Shown here: positions 17,408 to 26,954 of the stretch, one piece after another | Layout: every line of letters begins with the position of its first letter | Position numbering within the stretch: the stretch's first letter is position 1 | NCBI RefSeq assembly: GCF_017312405.1 | Contig: NZ_BLTG01000009.1 | Coordinates: 62,358-126,357, forward strand | Direction: 5' to 3' | From: Mycobacterium sp. PO1 | GTDB taxonomy: Bacteria > Actinomycetota > Actinomycetes > Mycobacteriales > Mycobacteriaceae | DNA length: 64,000 bases | Position numbers and translations under genes: made by a program | The notes under the pieces: model-generated | Told to the model about the DNA's origin: nothing | What the model saw: only the letters and a program-made list of their open reading frames with translations | Database searches by the model: none

Positions 17408-18628
17408 ATGACCGTCCTGGAATCCCGCGCCGCGTCGGACTCCCTCATCCCGCGGCGGTCCGACAAGTTCTCGTTCGGCCTGTGGACGATCGGTTGGCAA
17501 GGCAATGACCCGTTCGGCGTCGCGACACGGCCCCTGCTGGACGTGACCGAGGCTGTGGAACGGCTCGCGGATCTCGGTGCATACGGTGTCACACTGCACG
17601 ACGACGACCTGTTTGCGTTCGGAAGTTCGGATACCGAGCGACGCCGAATGATCGACCGACTGTCCTCGGCATTGAGCGCGACGGGTCTGGTCGTGCCGAT
17701 GGTGACGACCAACCTGTTCACCCAGCCGGTCTTCAAAGACGGCGGGTTCACCAGCAACGACCGTGCAGTGCGTCGGTTCGCTCTCCGTAAGGTCTTGCGC
17801 AACATCGACCTGGCCGCAGAACTCGGAGCGCACACCTTCGTCATGTGGGGTGGTCGTGAAGGAAGCGAATACGATTCGGCCAAGGATGTCCGAGCCGCGC
17901 TGGAACGGTATCGCGAAGCGCTCGATCTGTTGTGCCAGTACGTGATCGATCAAGGTGTCGGAATCCGCTTCGCCATCGAACCCAAACCCAACGAGCCTCG
18001 AGGCGACATTCTGCTACCCACGGTGGGACATGCGCTGGCCTTCATCGAGACCCTCGCCCACCCCGACATGGTCGGGGTGAATCCGGAGACCGGTCACGAG
18101 CAGATGGCCGGGTTGAATTTCATGCACGGGATCAGCCAGGCGCTGTACAGCGACAAGCTGTTTCACATCGACCTCAACGGACAGCGCGGGATCAAGTTCG
18201 ACCAGGACCTGGTGTTCGGCCATGGTGATCTGGCCAATGCCTTCGCGCTCGTCGACCTCCTCGAACACGGTGCCCCCGGCGGCGGGCCCGCCTACGACGG
18301 GCCCCGGCACTTCGACTACAAGCCGAGCCGTACCGAGGACGCCGACGGTGTCTGGGCCTCCGCTGCGGCCAACATGCGGATGTACCTGCTGTTGCGCGAA
18401 CGCGCGGCCGCATTCCGCGCCGATCCTGAGGTCGTCGCCGCGATGGCCGCGGCCAAGGTGGAGGAGTTGCGCCAGCCCACCCTCGACGCGGGCGAGTCCT
18501 ACGCCGATCTGATCGCCGACCACACCGCCTACGAGCAATTCGACGCGGACGCCTACTTCGGTGGAAAGGGTTGCGGATTCGTCGCCCTTCAACAGTTGGC
18601 ACTCGAGCACCTGATGGGAGCCAGGTGA
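17408..18628 (+). CDS. xylA: Xylose isomerase
   Basis: A 406-residue TIM-barrel isomerase (EC 5.3.1.5) that converts D-xylose to D-xylulose using two divalent metals. Conserved segments: [29 protein letters not shown] with the catalytic histidine, [13 protein letters not shown] (metal glutamate and lysine), [16 protein letters not shown] and [17 protein letters not shown] with further metal ligands. Length fits actinobacterial XylA. ATG 17408 follows a GGAGG ribosome site; an in-frame ATG at 17351 would start inside the region just after the promoter and has none. It is the first gene of xylA-xylFGH. Confidence 0.95.
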   Translation: MTVLESRAASDSLIPRRSDKFSFGLWTIGWQGNDPFGVATRPLLDVTEAVERLADLGAYGVTLHDDDLFAFGSSDTERRRMIDRLSSALSATGLVVPMVTTNLFTQPVFKDGGFTSNDRAVRRFALRKVLRNIDLAAELGAHTFVMWGGREGSEYDSAKDVRAALERYREALDLLCQYVIDQGVGIRFAIEPKPNEPRGDILLPTVGHALAFIETLAHPDMVGVNPETGHEQMAGLNFMHGISQALYSDKLFHIDLNGQRGIKFDQDLVFGHGDLANAFALVDLLEHGAPGGGPAYDGPRHFDYKPSRTEDADGVWASAAANMRMYLLLRERAAAFRADPEVVAAMAAAKVEELRQPTLDAGESYADLIADHTAYEQFDADAYFGGKGCGFVALQQLALEHLMGAR

Positions 18629-18683
18629 CGGTCAGGCGCACCGATATCGACAACCAACCAATTCATCGACCGGGAGGGAAATC

Positions 18684-19748
18684 GTGAGAAGACTTCGCAC
18701 ACTTTCAGTTGGCGTCATCATCGGGGTGGGGCTGGCTCTGACCGCATGCAGTTCGGGCTCGGACTCCTCGGGCAGCGGCGCCGGCAAGGTCGGGGTCATT
18801 CTTCCCGACACCAAATCGTCGGTGCGCTGGGAAAGCAAGGACCGTCCCGCCCTGGAGGCGGCGTTCCAGGACGCCGGGGTGGACTACACGATCCAGAATG
18901 CCGAGGGTTCGGCGGACACGATGGCCACCATCGCCGACGGGATGATCGCTGATGGGGTGACCGTCCTGGCCATCGTCAACCTCGATTCCGACAGTGGGGC
19001 ATCGATTCAGCAGAAGGCCGCAACCCAGGGCGTGAAGACCATCGACTACGACCGCCTGACATTGGGTGGCTCCGCCGATGTCTACGTGTCGTTCGACAAC
19101 ACGAAGGTCGGGGAGCTGCAGGGTCAGGGTCTGGTGGACTGCCTCGGCGGCCGGCCGGCGAACGTGGTGTTCCTCAACGGTTCTCCGACCGACAACAACG
19201 CCACATTGTTCAGCGACGGCGCGCACTCGGTGATCGACGCGACTCCCACCGTCACCATCGTCGGTGAGCAGTCGGTGCCGGACTGGGACAACGACAAAGC
19301 GGTGACGATCTTCGAGCAGCTCTACACCGCGGCCGACGGTCGCGTCGACGGGGTGTATGCCGCCAACGACGGTCTCGCCGGTTCGGTCATCTCGATTCTC
19401 GAGAAGAACAAGCGCGCCGGCCAGGTACCGGTCACCGGCCAGGACGCGACGGTCGAGGGACTGCAGAACATCCTGGCCGGATCGCAGTGCATGACTGTCT
19501 ACAAGTCCGCGACCGAGGAAGCCAATGCGCTCGCCGACGTGGCCATCGCGCTGGCCAACGGTGAGCAGCCGAACACGACGAGCACCTCACGTGACGACAC
19601 CGGCGGCCGGGACGTTCCCTCGGTGCTGCTGACCCCGAAATCCATCACCAAGGACAACCTCAACGTGGTGTTCGACGACGGCGGGCAGTCCAAAGATGAG
19701 GTGTGTTCGGGCCAGTTCGCGTCGCTGTGCACCGAAGCAGGAGCCTGA
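18684..19748 (+). CDS. xylF: D-xylose ABC transporter substrate-binding lipoprotein
   Basis: A 354-residue sugar-binding lipoprotein. A GTG start, basic residues, a hydrophobic stretch and a lipobox ending at the cysteine of LALTACSSG indicate export and lipid anchoring. The mature part is a two-lobe periplasmic-binding fold of the XylF/RbsB type (KVGVILPDTKSSVRWESKDRP; YAANDGLAGSVI; PVTGQDATVEGLQNI). It lies 55 nt after xylA and 6 nt before the ATPase, with a GGAGGG ribosome site upstream. Confidence 0.92.
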   Translation: MRRLRTLSVGVIIGVGLALTACSSGSDSSGSGAGKVGVILPDTKSSVRWESKDRPALEAAFQDAGVDYTIQNAEGSADTMATIADGMIADGVTVLAIVNLDSDSGASIQQKAATQGVKTIDYDRLTLGGSADVYVSFDNTKVGELQGQGLVDCLGGRPANVVFLNGSPTDNNATLFSDGAHSVIDATPTVTIVGEQSVPDWDNDKAVTIFEQLYTAADGRVDGVYAANDGLAGSVISILEKNKRAGQVPVTGQDATVEGLQNILAGSQCMTVYKSATEEANALADVAIALANGEQPNTTSTSRDDTGGRDVPSVLLTPKSITKDNLNVVFDDGGQSKDEVCSGQFASLCTEAGA

Positions 19749-19754
19749 TCGCCG

Positions 19755-20534
19755 ATGACCGCCGACGTGCAGCCGATCCTCGAACTATGCGGAGTGAACA
19801 AGAGTTTCGGTGTCGTTCACGTGCTCCACGACGTCGACTTCCAGGTGTATCCGGGACAGGTGACCGCCCTGGTCGGCGACAACGGGGCAGGCAAGTCGAC
19901 CCTCGTCAAGACGATCGCGGGCATCTATCACATCGACAGCGGCAGATATCTCTTCGAGGGGCGCCCGGTGACCGTCCGCAGCCCCAACGACGTCTCGGCG
20001 CTGGGCGTCGAAGTCGTCTACCAGGATCTGGCACTCTGCGACAACCTCGACATCGTCGAAAACATGTTTCTCGGCCGAGAACTCACCAGCAGAGGTCTGC
20101 TCGACGAGGCGCGTATGGAGACAATGGCCCGGGATGCGCTGGCGTCGCTGTCGGTGCGCACCGTCAAGTCGGTCCGCCAGACGGTGTCGAGCTTGTCCGG
20201 CGGACAACGCCAGACCGTGGCGATCGCCAAGTCGGTGCTGTGGAACTCCAAGGTCGTCCTGCTCGACGAACCCACCGCGGCGCTGGGGGTGGCGCAAACC
20301 CGTCAGGTGATCGATCTGGTCCGCCGACTGGCCGATCAAGGACTGGGAGTGGTTCTGATCTCCCACAACATGTCCGACGTCTTTGCCGTGGCCGACCGGA
20401 TATGTGCGCTCTACCTCGGACGGGTCGCCGCCGACGTCGAGGCTTCCGAGGTGAGTCACGCGCAGGTCGTGGAGCTGATAACCGCCGGCCGATCGGGTGA
20501 TCTCGGGTTGGTATCGCTGACCGAACCGGTGTGA
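19755..20534 (+). CDS. xylG: D-xylose ABC transporter ATP-binding protein (single-domain)
   Basis: A 259-residue ATPase with Walker A GDNGAGKSTL, signature SSLSGGQRQTVAIAK, Walker B VVLLDEPTAAL and the switch histidine in LISHNMSDV. Only one nucleotide-binding domain is present, about half the length of the duplicated enterobacterial XylG, so the working transporter should contain two copies. Specificity for xylose is inferred from xylA/xylF next to it. Its TGA overlaps a GTG that could also start the permease. Confidence 0.9.
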   Translation: MTADVQPILELCGVNKSFGVVHVLHDVDFQVYPGQVTALVGDNGAGKSTLVKTIAGIYHIDSGRYLFEGRPVTVRSPNDVSALGVEVVYQDLALCDNLDIVENMFLGRELTSRGLLDEARMETMARDALASLSVRTVKSVRQTVSSLSGGQRQTVAIAKSVLWNSKVVLLDEPTAALGVAQTRQVIDLVRRLADQGLGVVLISHNMSDVFAVADRICALYLGRVAADVEASEVSHAQVVELITAGRSGDLGLVSLTEPV

Positions 20535-20581
20535 GCGCCGGCGCCGTGCACCACCGTGACGACACACATGAGGAACCCGTG

Positions 20582-21859
20582 ATGACAACTTTCCGCTCCC
20601 GACCTGCTGTCAGCCTCGCCGACGCGGATTTCGCCGGCGACGTCGGCGAACAACAGACACTCCGTAGCGCGATGGTCGGGTACTGGAGGCGCGTGCGTGG
20701 CGGTGACATGGGTTCGCTGCCTGCGGTTCTCGGTCTCGTCGTGCTCTTCGTCGTCTTCGGACTCGCCAACGACCGCTTCCTGTCCGCGTTGAACCTGGCC
20801 AACCTGATCACCCAGGCCGGAGCCATCTGCGTGCTGGCCATGGGTCTGGTGTTCGTGCTGCTGCTCGGCGACATCGACCTGTCGGCCGGGGTGGCCGGCG
20901 GAGTCTCGGCCTGTGCCATGGCGCTGACCGTGGTGAACATGAGCTGGCCGTGGTGGGCCGCCATCCTCGTCGGCACGGCGTGCGGCGCATTGATCGGGCT
21001 GGCCATCGGCGTCCTGCGGGCCAGCCTCGGAATTCCCTCGTTCGTCGTGACATTGGCGTTCTTCCTCGGGCTGCAGGGCGTGACGCTCAAGCTGATCGGC
21101 GAGGGCGGCTCGGTCCGAGTGGACGATCCGGTGATCCGAGGTCTGACCATCGAGAACCTGTCCGTCCCTGTCGGCTGGGCGCTCGCGCTGGCAGTGGTGC
21201 TGGGATACGCGGGTGTGGAGGCCCTGCAGCTTCGGCGCAAGAAGGCGCTACGACTGTCGCACCCCCCGGGTGGGGTGGTCCTGGCGCGCATATCGGCGAT
21301 AGCCGCAGTCGTTTTCGGTGTGACGGTCGTGCTCAATGTCAACCGCAGCGTCAACCCGAGCGTGGAGATCCGCGGCATTCCCTACGTGCTGCCGCTCGTT
21401 CTGGTCCTGCTCGTGGTCGCCACCGTCGTGCTCACCCGGACGTCCTACGGACGGCATATCTACGCCGTCGGCGGCAATGCCGAGGCGGCCCGTCGGGCGG
21501 GAATCTCGGTTGACCGGATACGGGTTTCGGTGTTCGTCGTCTGTTCGTCGCTGGCGGCGCTGAGCGGGATCATCGCCGCGTCCTATGCGGGCAAGGTGTC
21601 GGCGTCCTCAGGGGCGGGAAACACGCTGCTCTATGCCGTCGGCGCCGCGGTCATCGGCGGCACCAGCCTGTTCGGCGGCAGGGGCAGGGCCATCGACGCC
21701 GTGATCGGCGGCGTGGTGGTGGCCACCATCGCCAACGGCCTTGGCCTGCTCAACCAGTCGTCCTACATCAACTTCCTGGTCACCGGCGGTGTGCTGCTGC
21801 TCGCCGCCAGCGTGGACGCGATCTCCCGTCGTCGGCGCTCGTCGACCGGTGTGGGCTGA
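20582..21859 (+). CDS. xylH: D-xylose ABC transporter permease
   Basis: A 425-residue sugar permease of the XylH/RbsC family with about ten hydrophobic segments. The family loop YGRHIYAVGGNAEAARRAGI and the GGTSLFGGRG motif near the C-terminus are clear. The start is placed at ATG 20582, 6 nt after GAGGAA; a GTG at 20531 that overlaps the ATPase stop would add 17 residues with no ribosome site. It ends the xylA-xylFGH operon, convergent with the carbonic-anhydrase-like gene. Confidence 0.9.
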   Translation: MTTFRSRPAVSLADADFAGDVGEQQTLRSAMVGYWRRVRGGDMGSLPAVLGLVVLFVVFGLANDRFLSALNLANLITQAGAICVLAMGLVFVLLLGDIDLSAGVAGGVSACAMALTVVNMSWPWWAAILVGTACGALIGLAIGVLRASLGIPSFVVTLAFFLGLQGVTLKLIGEGGSVRVDDPVIRGLTIENLSVPVGWALALAVVLGYAGVEALQLRRKKALRLSHPPGGVVLARISAIAAVVFGVTVVLNVNRSVNPSVEIRGIPYVLPLVLVLLVVATVVLTRTSYGRHIYAVGGNAEAARRAGISVDRIRVSVFVVCSSLAALSGIIAASYAGKVSASSGAGNTLLYAVGAAVIGGTSLFGGRGRAIDAVIGGVVVATIANGLGLLNQSSYINFLVTGGVLLLAASVDAISRRRRSSTGVG

Positions 21860-21881
21860 CAGCTCCCGGATGCCGGCCTCC

Positions 21882-22472
21882 TCACACGCATTCCACGAGC
21901 GCAGCACTGGCGTCCCTGACGTCCCCCATGGTCGCGTGGACCCGGAGAACCGCCCCATCGTAGGTGGCGCAGACGATTCCGCACGTGCCATCGTCTACCC
22001 GATGCGTCAGCGCGGGAGAGCGCTTGAGCAGTGACAGACCGGTTTCGACCGCGTGCGCGGCCGCGACATGCGCATGGGATTCCACGGATGCGCCGCGACC
22101 CACCAGCGACATGAGCACTCCCTCGACCGCGGCGCGCATCGCACCGTCGGGCAGCTCCGCGTGATTCCAGGCCTTGACCGCAGCGCGAATCGCGGCGCAA
22201 TCATCGTGTCCGAGCACCACGATCAGCGGCACCTCCGCGGTTTCGACGGCGAAGTCGACCCCGGCCAGCACGCTGGTGTCGACGGCCAGGCCCCACGAAC
22301 TCAGGTCGACCAATGACCCTGCAGGCCGGCCGAAGATGCCGGGACCGCTCATCGTGGCGTCCGCGCAGCGCAGCACCGCGGCGACGGGTCGACCCATGTC
22401 GGTGTCGTTCGGGGCGTGCAGTCCGTCGGCTCCGGCGCGGAGGCGGTTCCAGATTTCTTGCGGATTGGACAT
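21882..22472 (-). CDS. Beta-carbonic-anhydrase-like protein lacking the dyad arginine
   Basis: A 196-residue member of the beta-carbonic anhydrase family, which interconverts CO2 and bicarbonate. The zinc ligands are present: Cys36 in RCADAT, His89 and Cys92 in GHDDC. The first motif should read CxDxR; Asp38 is kept, but position 40 is Thr instead of Arg, so the Asp-Arg dyad that gates the active site is broken. It may be slow, differently regulated or a bicarbonate-binding relative. It is the last gene of the dabB-dabA-PII operon, 24 nt after the PII-like gene, which supports a role with inorganic carbon. Confidence 0.75.
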   Translation of the reverse strand: MSNPQEIWNRLRAGADGLHAPNDTDMGRPVAAVLRCADATMSGPGIFGRPAGSLVDLSSWGLAVDTSVLAGVDFAVETAEVPLIVVLGHDDCAAIRAAVKAWNHAELPDGAMRAAVEGVLMSLVGRGASVESHAHVAAAHAVETGLSLLKRSPALTHRVDDGTCGIVCATYDGAVLRVHATMGDVRDASAALVECV

Positions 22473-22496
22473 GTGCGGTGTTCCTTTCGTGGTGGG

Positions 22497-22817
22497 TCAG
22501 CTGAAGTATTCGGGGCGACTGACATAGGTCTCGGTCACGAACATCACCCCGGATGACGCGTCGAGCAGCGGCCGGAGTCCGGCCAGGAGCGCGTCGGCCC
22601 TCTCCTGGGGAACGACGGTGATGATGAGTTCGAGGGTGGCCTGCTGGTTGAACAGCAGCCGGCCCTGGTGATAGCCGTGGTGGCCGAGGCCCGACACACC
22701 CGAGAGGCTGGTGAAGCCGGTGGCGCCGACGGAGCCGATGAGGTCGCGCACCGCCGGGGCATCTTTGCCGGCCACCACGACCTCGACTTTCGTCATCTTC
22801 GTCAGGGCGGTTGTCAT
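22497..22817 (-). CDS. PII-like signalling protein of the dab operon
   Basis: A 106-residue protein with the ferredoxin-like pattern of small PII/CutA-like trimers (KVEVVVAGKDAPAVRDLIGSVGATGFT, then a T-loop region GLGHHGYHQGRLLF and LELIITVVPQERADALLAGL). PII-like proteins are known next to bicarbonate transporters and carbonic anhydrases in other bacteria, where they sense nucleotides or bicarbonate. The ATG at 22817 overlaps the dabA stop (ATGA), so it is translated with DabA; the frame further upstream lies inside dabA. Likely role: gating of the DabAB pump (inference). Confidence 0.75.
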   Translation of the reverse strand: MTTALTKMTKVEVVVAGKDAPAVRDLIGSVGATGFTSLSGVSGLGHHGYHQGRLLFNQQATLELIITVVPQERADALLAGLRPLLDASSGVMFVTETYVSRPEYFS

Positions 22818-25369
22818 CTCAGTGTTACCTCCGTCAGATCGTTTGCAGGACAGTTGTTGTCGAACCACGATCGCCAACTGGACCGAGTCCAGCGCTGCCA
22901 TGGCTCGCTCGGATGGGCGCGGGCGGCCACGCTGACCCACCCGTTTCCGAAGAGTTGCTGCAGGATCGGGTTGCGGGCGATCACCGTGTCGATCAGGTCC
23001 AGCGGGGCTTGGATGACGGCCAGGAGCCGTTGCGGTTCGTGCACCAGCCGATCTCCGACGGCGACCGATTGCGCGGGCAGTCCGAGCTTCAGGTCACCGG
23101 TGTGACCGGCGATGACGCCGGAGCCGCCGACGACGTTGTGGATGGTCTTCGAGCCCGCGCCGAAGATGTCAGGTGCGACGGTGGAGAAGTAGTACTGCGA
23201 GTTGATCCAGTGGGCGACAACCAGCGGTGCGGTGAGAATCGTCTCCAATGCGGCGCCGTCCGGATCCACCGCCGCGTCGTAGGAGTGCAGGAATGTCCGT
23301 CGCTGCAGATCTATCCCGCGGGTGACCGTGCGCGGAGCGATGACCATGGCGGCGTTGCCGGCCAGGCCCCACTCGGGATACACCTGCGCCCAGTCCACCG
23401 AACGTCGTGCGACACCGCGGGCCGTACCCCGGCGCGCTGTCGTGCCGGGAAGTGCCACGGCCCGCTCGGCGGCGAGCGCGGCGCCGGCGCGGCGGAGGTC
23501 GGCGGTGAGGCGGGCGATGTCGGGTCGATGACCGGCGGGAACCAGGTGGGTGTCCAGAATCGTGACCACGTCGGTCGTGGTGTCGTGCAGCGCGGCCACG
23601 GCGACGGTGTGCGCCGGAATGTCGATCCCGCGCGCCCGCAACCCTTCTCGGACCTCAGCTCGGTTGAGGACCCGAGCGGCGGTTCGGGCGTTGGGTCCGC
23701 CTGCCTGGCCGCCGCAGGCGCCGCAGTCCAGAGAGGCCTGATAGGGGTTGTTCTCCGTGGTGCTGCCGTGGCCACACAGCACGATGAGTCGTCCGAACCC
23801 GCGGGTCAGTCCGATCGCGGTGAGCATCACCTCGGCGAACAGGATCTGTTCGTGCACCGGCATGGCGCTGACGTCGACGTGTGTCGGAGCCGGGGGCGTG
23901 ACCAAACCGTGCAGACGACGGCGTACCCGGGCTGCTGCGGCGGGCATGAAGGTCTTCGCGGCGGCCAGCGGCCCGGCGATCCAGCCGGCGGCCTCGGCCA
24001 GCGCGTAGGGCGCGACCATCGCATCTTTGGCGGCGTGGAACGCCGACTCCGCGCCCGCCAGTTGCTGGTTGCCGCGGATGTGGCGGCACACCGCAGCCGA
24101 CTCGGATTCCTCGGCGTTCTCGCTGATCTCGTGGGCCGGTGAGATCAACACCGGGCAGAGGTCAGCAGAGGCACCGCCGAGCAGGCCGGTGTACCTGATG
24201 GCGACCGCGAAGAAGCCGGCGAAGCCGTAGGTGTCGTAACCCTGTGACGTCTCCAGGTGCCTACGCAATCCTTCCGACCGGGTGTCGATGCAGGTGACCA
24301 GGTGGGTGTGCGCCGGCTCGGTCTCAATTGGCGGGTCGGTCGCCAGGTCTGCCAGGAGGCGGTCCCGGTAGGCGCCCTCGAAAGCGTTCTGCCAGATCAT
24401 CTCCCGGGTGGTGACCGGCAACAGTGCCAGGATGCGGGCCGCGGCGGTCAGTTCGCTCTCGTCGCCCGGGGTGATGTTCCACAGATCCAGCAGGTGCGTG
24501 AGCCGATCTCGCGCGGTCGGGGGAGTGGGCCGCTCTGCGGGGGCAGCTGGTCCGGGGTACTCGTCGGACAACAGCGCGGCCTCGTACAGCAGGCGCATGG
24601 CCAGGTAGTCCACCAGGTCGATTCCCGCTGCCCGGTCCCCGCACCACTGCACGTGCGCGGCCCATCCCGGCAGCTTGGTCAGGTGTGCCTGCAGGTAGGT
24701 GATGCGGTTGTCGTCGTCGACACCGAGCGCGTCGAGCGCGGAGAGCACAGCGTCGTCGGCGCGCTCGGCGGTTGAGGTCAGGGCGATCCGCGCCGCGCGG
24801 GGTAGCGTGCGGTCCTTCGGTGCCAGCGTGCGCCATGCGCGGTAGAAGCCGTTGTCACGGCCCGGCATCGGCCAGGCGGCCGCACCGAAGAAGGCCGAAC
24901 ACCATTTCGCGACCTGCGTGTCGACCTGCTCTGCGACGCGAGGAGCGCTCTGCTCGGCGCGGGTGCGGTACCGGCGTAGCGGGTTCGGGTACTCGGCACC
25001 GTTGAGAAGGTCCGCGCGTAACAGCTCGGTGGCATCGACGCGGCGCCCGCCCAGCAGCACCGGCGGTTCGTCGACGAGGTTGGGGTGGCGGCGCACAAGC
25101 GCGTGGTCCAGGTCGGCGTCGGTGATCCGACCCTGGCGGTGCAGTGTGCGGAAAGTGCTCTCGGGCAGCGTCCCTCGTGCTCCGTACAGGTCGCCGGCAC
25201 GGCGAATGGCCTGTTCGAACGGCATACCGAGCATGCCGCTGAGCGGGTTGACCGCGATGAAAGTCTCCAGCGGGTAGTGGGTGGGAAGCACCCGGGCAGC
25301 CAGCCGGACGTCGCTGCGTAGCTGTGCGCGGCGGGTCGCCGCGGTCGGTGCTGCTGTGACTGTGGTCAT
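22814..25369 (-). CDS. dabA: Inorganic carbon transporter subunit DabA (DUF2309)
   Basis: An 851-residue member of the DabA family, the cytoplasmic carbonic-anhydrase-like subunit of the DAB inorganic carbon pump. The beta-carbonic-anhydrase-type zinc site can be read directly: Cys360, Asp362 and Arg364 in TCIDTRSE, His534 in LCGHGS and Cys549 in SLDCGACGG, with spacings like those of the characterised Halothiobacillus protein. In the model, DabA hydrates CO2 to bicarbonate one way, driven by cation flow through DabB. The start overlaps the dabB stop (ATGA) and the stop overlaps the PII-like gene. All key residues are intact. Confidence 0.92.
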   Translation of the reverse strand: MTTVTAAPTAATRRAQLRSDVRLAARVLPTHYPLETFIAVNPLSGMLGMPFEQAIRRAGDLYGARGTLPESTFRTLHRQGRITDADLDHALVRRHPNLVDEPPVLLGGRRVDATELLRADLLNGAEYPNPLRRYRTRAEQSAPRVAEQVDTQVAKWCSAFFGAAAWPMPGRDNGFYRAWRTLAPKDRTLPRAARIALTSTAERADDAVLSALDALGVDDDNRITYLQAHLTKLPGWAAHVQWCGDRAAGIDLVDYLAMRLLYEAALLSDEYPGPAAPAERPTPPTARDRLTHLLDLWNITPGDESELTAAARILALLPVTTREMIWQNAFEGAYRDRLLADLATDPPIETEPAHTHLVTCIDTRSEGLRRHLETSQGYDTYGFAGFFAVAIRYTGLLGGASADLCPVLISPAHEISENAEESESAAVCRHIRGNQQLAGAESAFHAAKDAMVAPYALAEAAGWIAGPLAAAKTFMPAAAARVRRRLHGLVTPPAPTHVDVSAMPVHEQILFAEVMLTAIGLTRGFGRLIVLCGHGSTTENNPYQASLDCGACGGQAGGPNARTAARVLNRAEVREGLRARGIDIPAHTVAVAALHDTTTDVVTILDTHLVPAGHRPDIARLTADLRRAGAALAAERAVALPGTTARRGTARGVARRSVDWAQVYPEWGLAGNAAMVIAPRTVTRGIDLQRRTFLHSYDAAVDPDGAALETILTAPLVVAHWINSQYYFSTVAPDIFGAGSKTIHNVVGGSGVIAGHTGDLKLGLPAQSVAVGDRLVHEPQRLLAVIQAPLDLIDTVIARNPILQQLFGNGWVSVAARAHPSEPWQRWTRSSWRSWFDNNCPANDLTEVTLR

Positions 25370-26850
25370 CGATGAGCTCCTGTCGTGGGGGTCGGCACAT
25401 GTCCGGCGGCGAGGACTCGGGTGTAGATGGCGCCGTGCAGGCCGCCAGGTCGGTAGCGGAGCGTCGCAACCCCAGCCAGCAGCGTGACCGCGGCTGCGAC
25501 GACGACCCAGGCGGTGGTGCTCGGCCCCGATGGAGCGGGCAGCGCGGGTTCGAGGAAGTGCCCCACCGCCCGGATCAGGCCGAGGTAGGCCACCGCGGCG
25601 GGCACCAGGAAGGACGCGGCGACGGCGGCACCACCGAGGCCGGGGCGTCGGTGCAGCCAGCCCCAGGTGGCGGCCACGCCGGTGACCCAGGCGAAGATCA
25701 GCAGGGCGTACTCGGCGCCGTGGTCGGCGGGTGCAGCCGGGATCACCGCGAGCGCGGTCAGAAGGGCGGCGGTGGGCAGTGCTACCGAGAGGGTCGCGGC
25801 GAGTGTTCGCTGTCGGCCGCTTGCCGCGATGTCGTGGGGAACTGCGGAGTTACGGCGCAGTCCCGCGATCGCCGAACCGGACGACAGGAACAGCGTGGCC
25901 TTGTAGAAGCCGTGTGCGACAAGATGGATGACCGCTGCTGCCCAGAGTCCCAGTCCGCAGGTGAGGATCATGAACCCCATCTGCGCCATCGTCGAATGTG
26001 CCAGTGCGCCTTTGACGTCGGGCTTGACCAGCATCACGGCGGCGCCGTAGAGCAACGTCGCGGTGCCCGCCACGATCGCGAGAGCGCCGGCCACAGCGGT
26101 GTCGTAGACCGGGTGCAGCCTCAGCAGCAGTAGCGCTCCGGCGTTGACGGCGCCTGCGTGGAGCAGTGCCGACACCGGCGTGGGTGCGGCCAGTGTGGCG
26201 GGCAGCCAGCGATGGAAGGGTATCTGAGCGGACCGGGAGAGCGCGGCGGTGACGATGAGGAAAGCCGCCACCGCGGGGAGGGTCCCGCCGGCGGACGCGT
26301 CGAGCGTGACCAGGCCGATGGCCGACCACAGCGCGACGTCACCGATGACGAAGGCGATGGCCGTTCGGCGGACCCCGTCGCGCGCGGCGGGCAGCTGCCA
26401 GTAGGTGGCCAGTAGTACGCAGAGCGCGATCCCGGCCCCGGTCCAGCCGACCCCGATCCCCACGGGTGCGGTGGCCGTCACCATCACCGCCGAGCTCGCC
26501 GTCAACAGCGATGCTCCCGCGGCGAACCATCCACCGCGGCGGTCGCCGGCCAGGTAGCGCACCGCGTACGTCTGGGCGACCGCGCTGACCCCGAAGATCA
26601 GCAGCAGCATGATCGCGGCGACCGGATCGACCTGCAGGCTGAAAACGCCCTTCCCGATGACAGTTTCGGTCCCGCTCAACAGGGCTGCCGCCAGACCCAC
26701 ACTGACGAGGAAGCCGATGCCGGCAACAGCTGCGCCAACTCGCACCAGCTGCTCGGGCCACCGCGCGCCGAGCAGCGCTGCGAGCAGTGCCGACATCAGT
26801 GGCGCCGATACCGTGGTGGCCAGGGCCGCCTGCGCGATTCCGCTTAACAT
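25366..26850 (-). CDS. dabB: Inorganic carbon transporter subunit DabB (NuoL/MrpA-like)
   Basis: A 494-residue, about 14-helix protein of the proton-conducting antiporter family (NuoL/ND5/MrpA). The core motif PFHRWLPATLAAPTPVSALLHAG and the AHSTMAQMGFMILTCGLGL helix match that family, and adjacency to dabA identifies it as DabB, the membrane subunit that couples cation flow to CO2 hydration. ATG 26850 is chosen because TACTGT, a good -10, ends 7 nt upstream, giving a leaderless transcript; a GTG at 26859 is the alternative. Confidence 0.9.
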   Translation of the reverse strand: MLSGIAQAALATTVSAPLMSALLAALLGARWPEQLVRVGAAVAGIGFLVSVGLAAALLSGTETVIGKGVFSLQVDPVAAIMLLLIFGVSAVAQTYAVRYLAGDRRGGWFAAGASLLTASSAVMVTATAPVGIGVGWTGAGIALCVLLATYWQLPAARDGVRRTAIAFVIGDVALWSAIGLVTLDASAGGTLPAVAAFLIVTAALSRSAQIPFHRWLPATLAAPTPVSALLHAGAVNAGALLLLRLHPVYDTAVAGALAIVAGTATLLYGAAVMLVKPDVKGALAHSTMAQMGFMILTCGLGLWAAAVIHLVAHGFYKATLFLSSGSAIAGLRRNSAVPHDIAASGRQRTLAATLSVALPTAALLTALAVIPAAPADHGAEYALLIFAWVTGVAATWGWLHRRPGLGGAAVAASFLVPAAVAYLGLIRAVGHFLEPALPAPSGPSTTAWVVVAAAVTLLAGVATLRYRPGGLHGAIYTRVLAAGHVPTPTTGAHR

Positions 26851-26857
26851 ACGAAGC

Positions 26858-26887
26858 ACAGTACGTGTATTGTGTCTCGTGTGTCAA
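26858..26887 (-). promoter_or_regulatory. Promoter of the dab operon (leaderless)
   Basis: On the minus strand TTGACA (26887-26882), an 18-nt spacer and TACTGT (26863-26858) precede the dabB ATG at 26850 by 7 nt, so the transcript should begin at or next to the start codon. Confidence 0.5.
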
Positions 26888-26954
26888 TCTTCGCGAAAAT
26901 AACAACGGATGAGCTCTCTGCTCTCCGGAGCGCAACCGCAGGTCAGGGGAAGTG

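Noticed and set aside
22811..24142. Plus-strand open frame of 443 codons
   Set aside because: Antisense shadow of dabA, which shows the full zinc site.
26860..26954. Possible yybP-ykoY manganese riboswitch upstream of terC
   Set aside because: The interval is too short and no conserved stem-loop core could be recognised.
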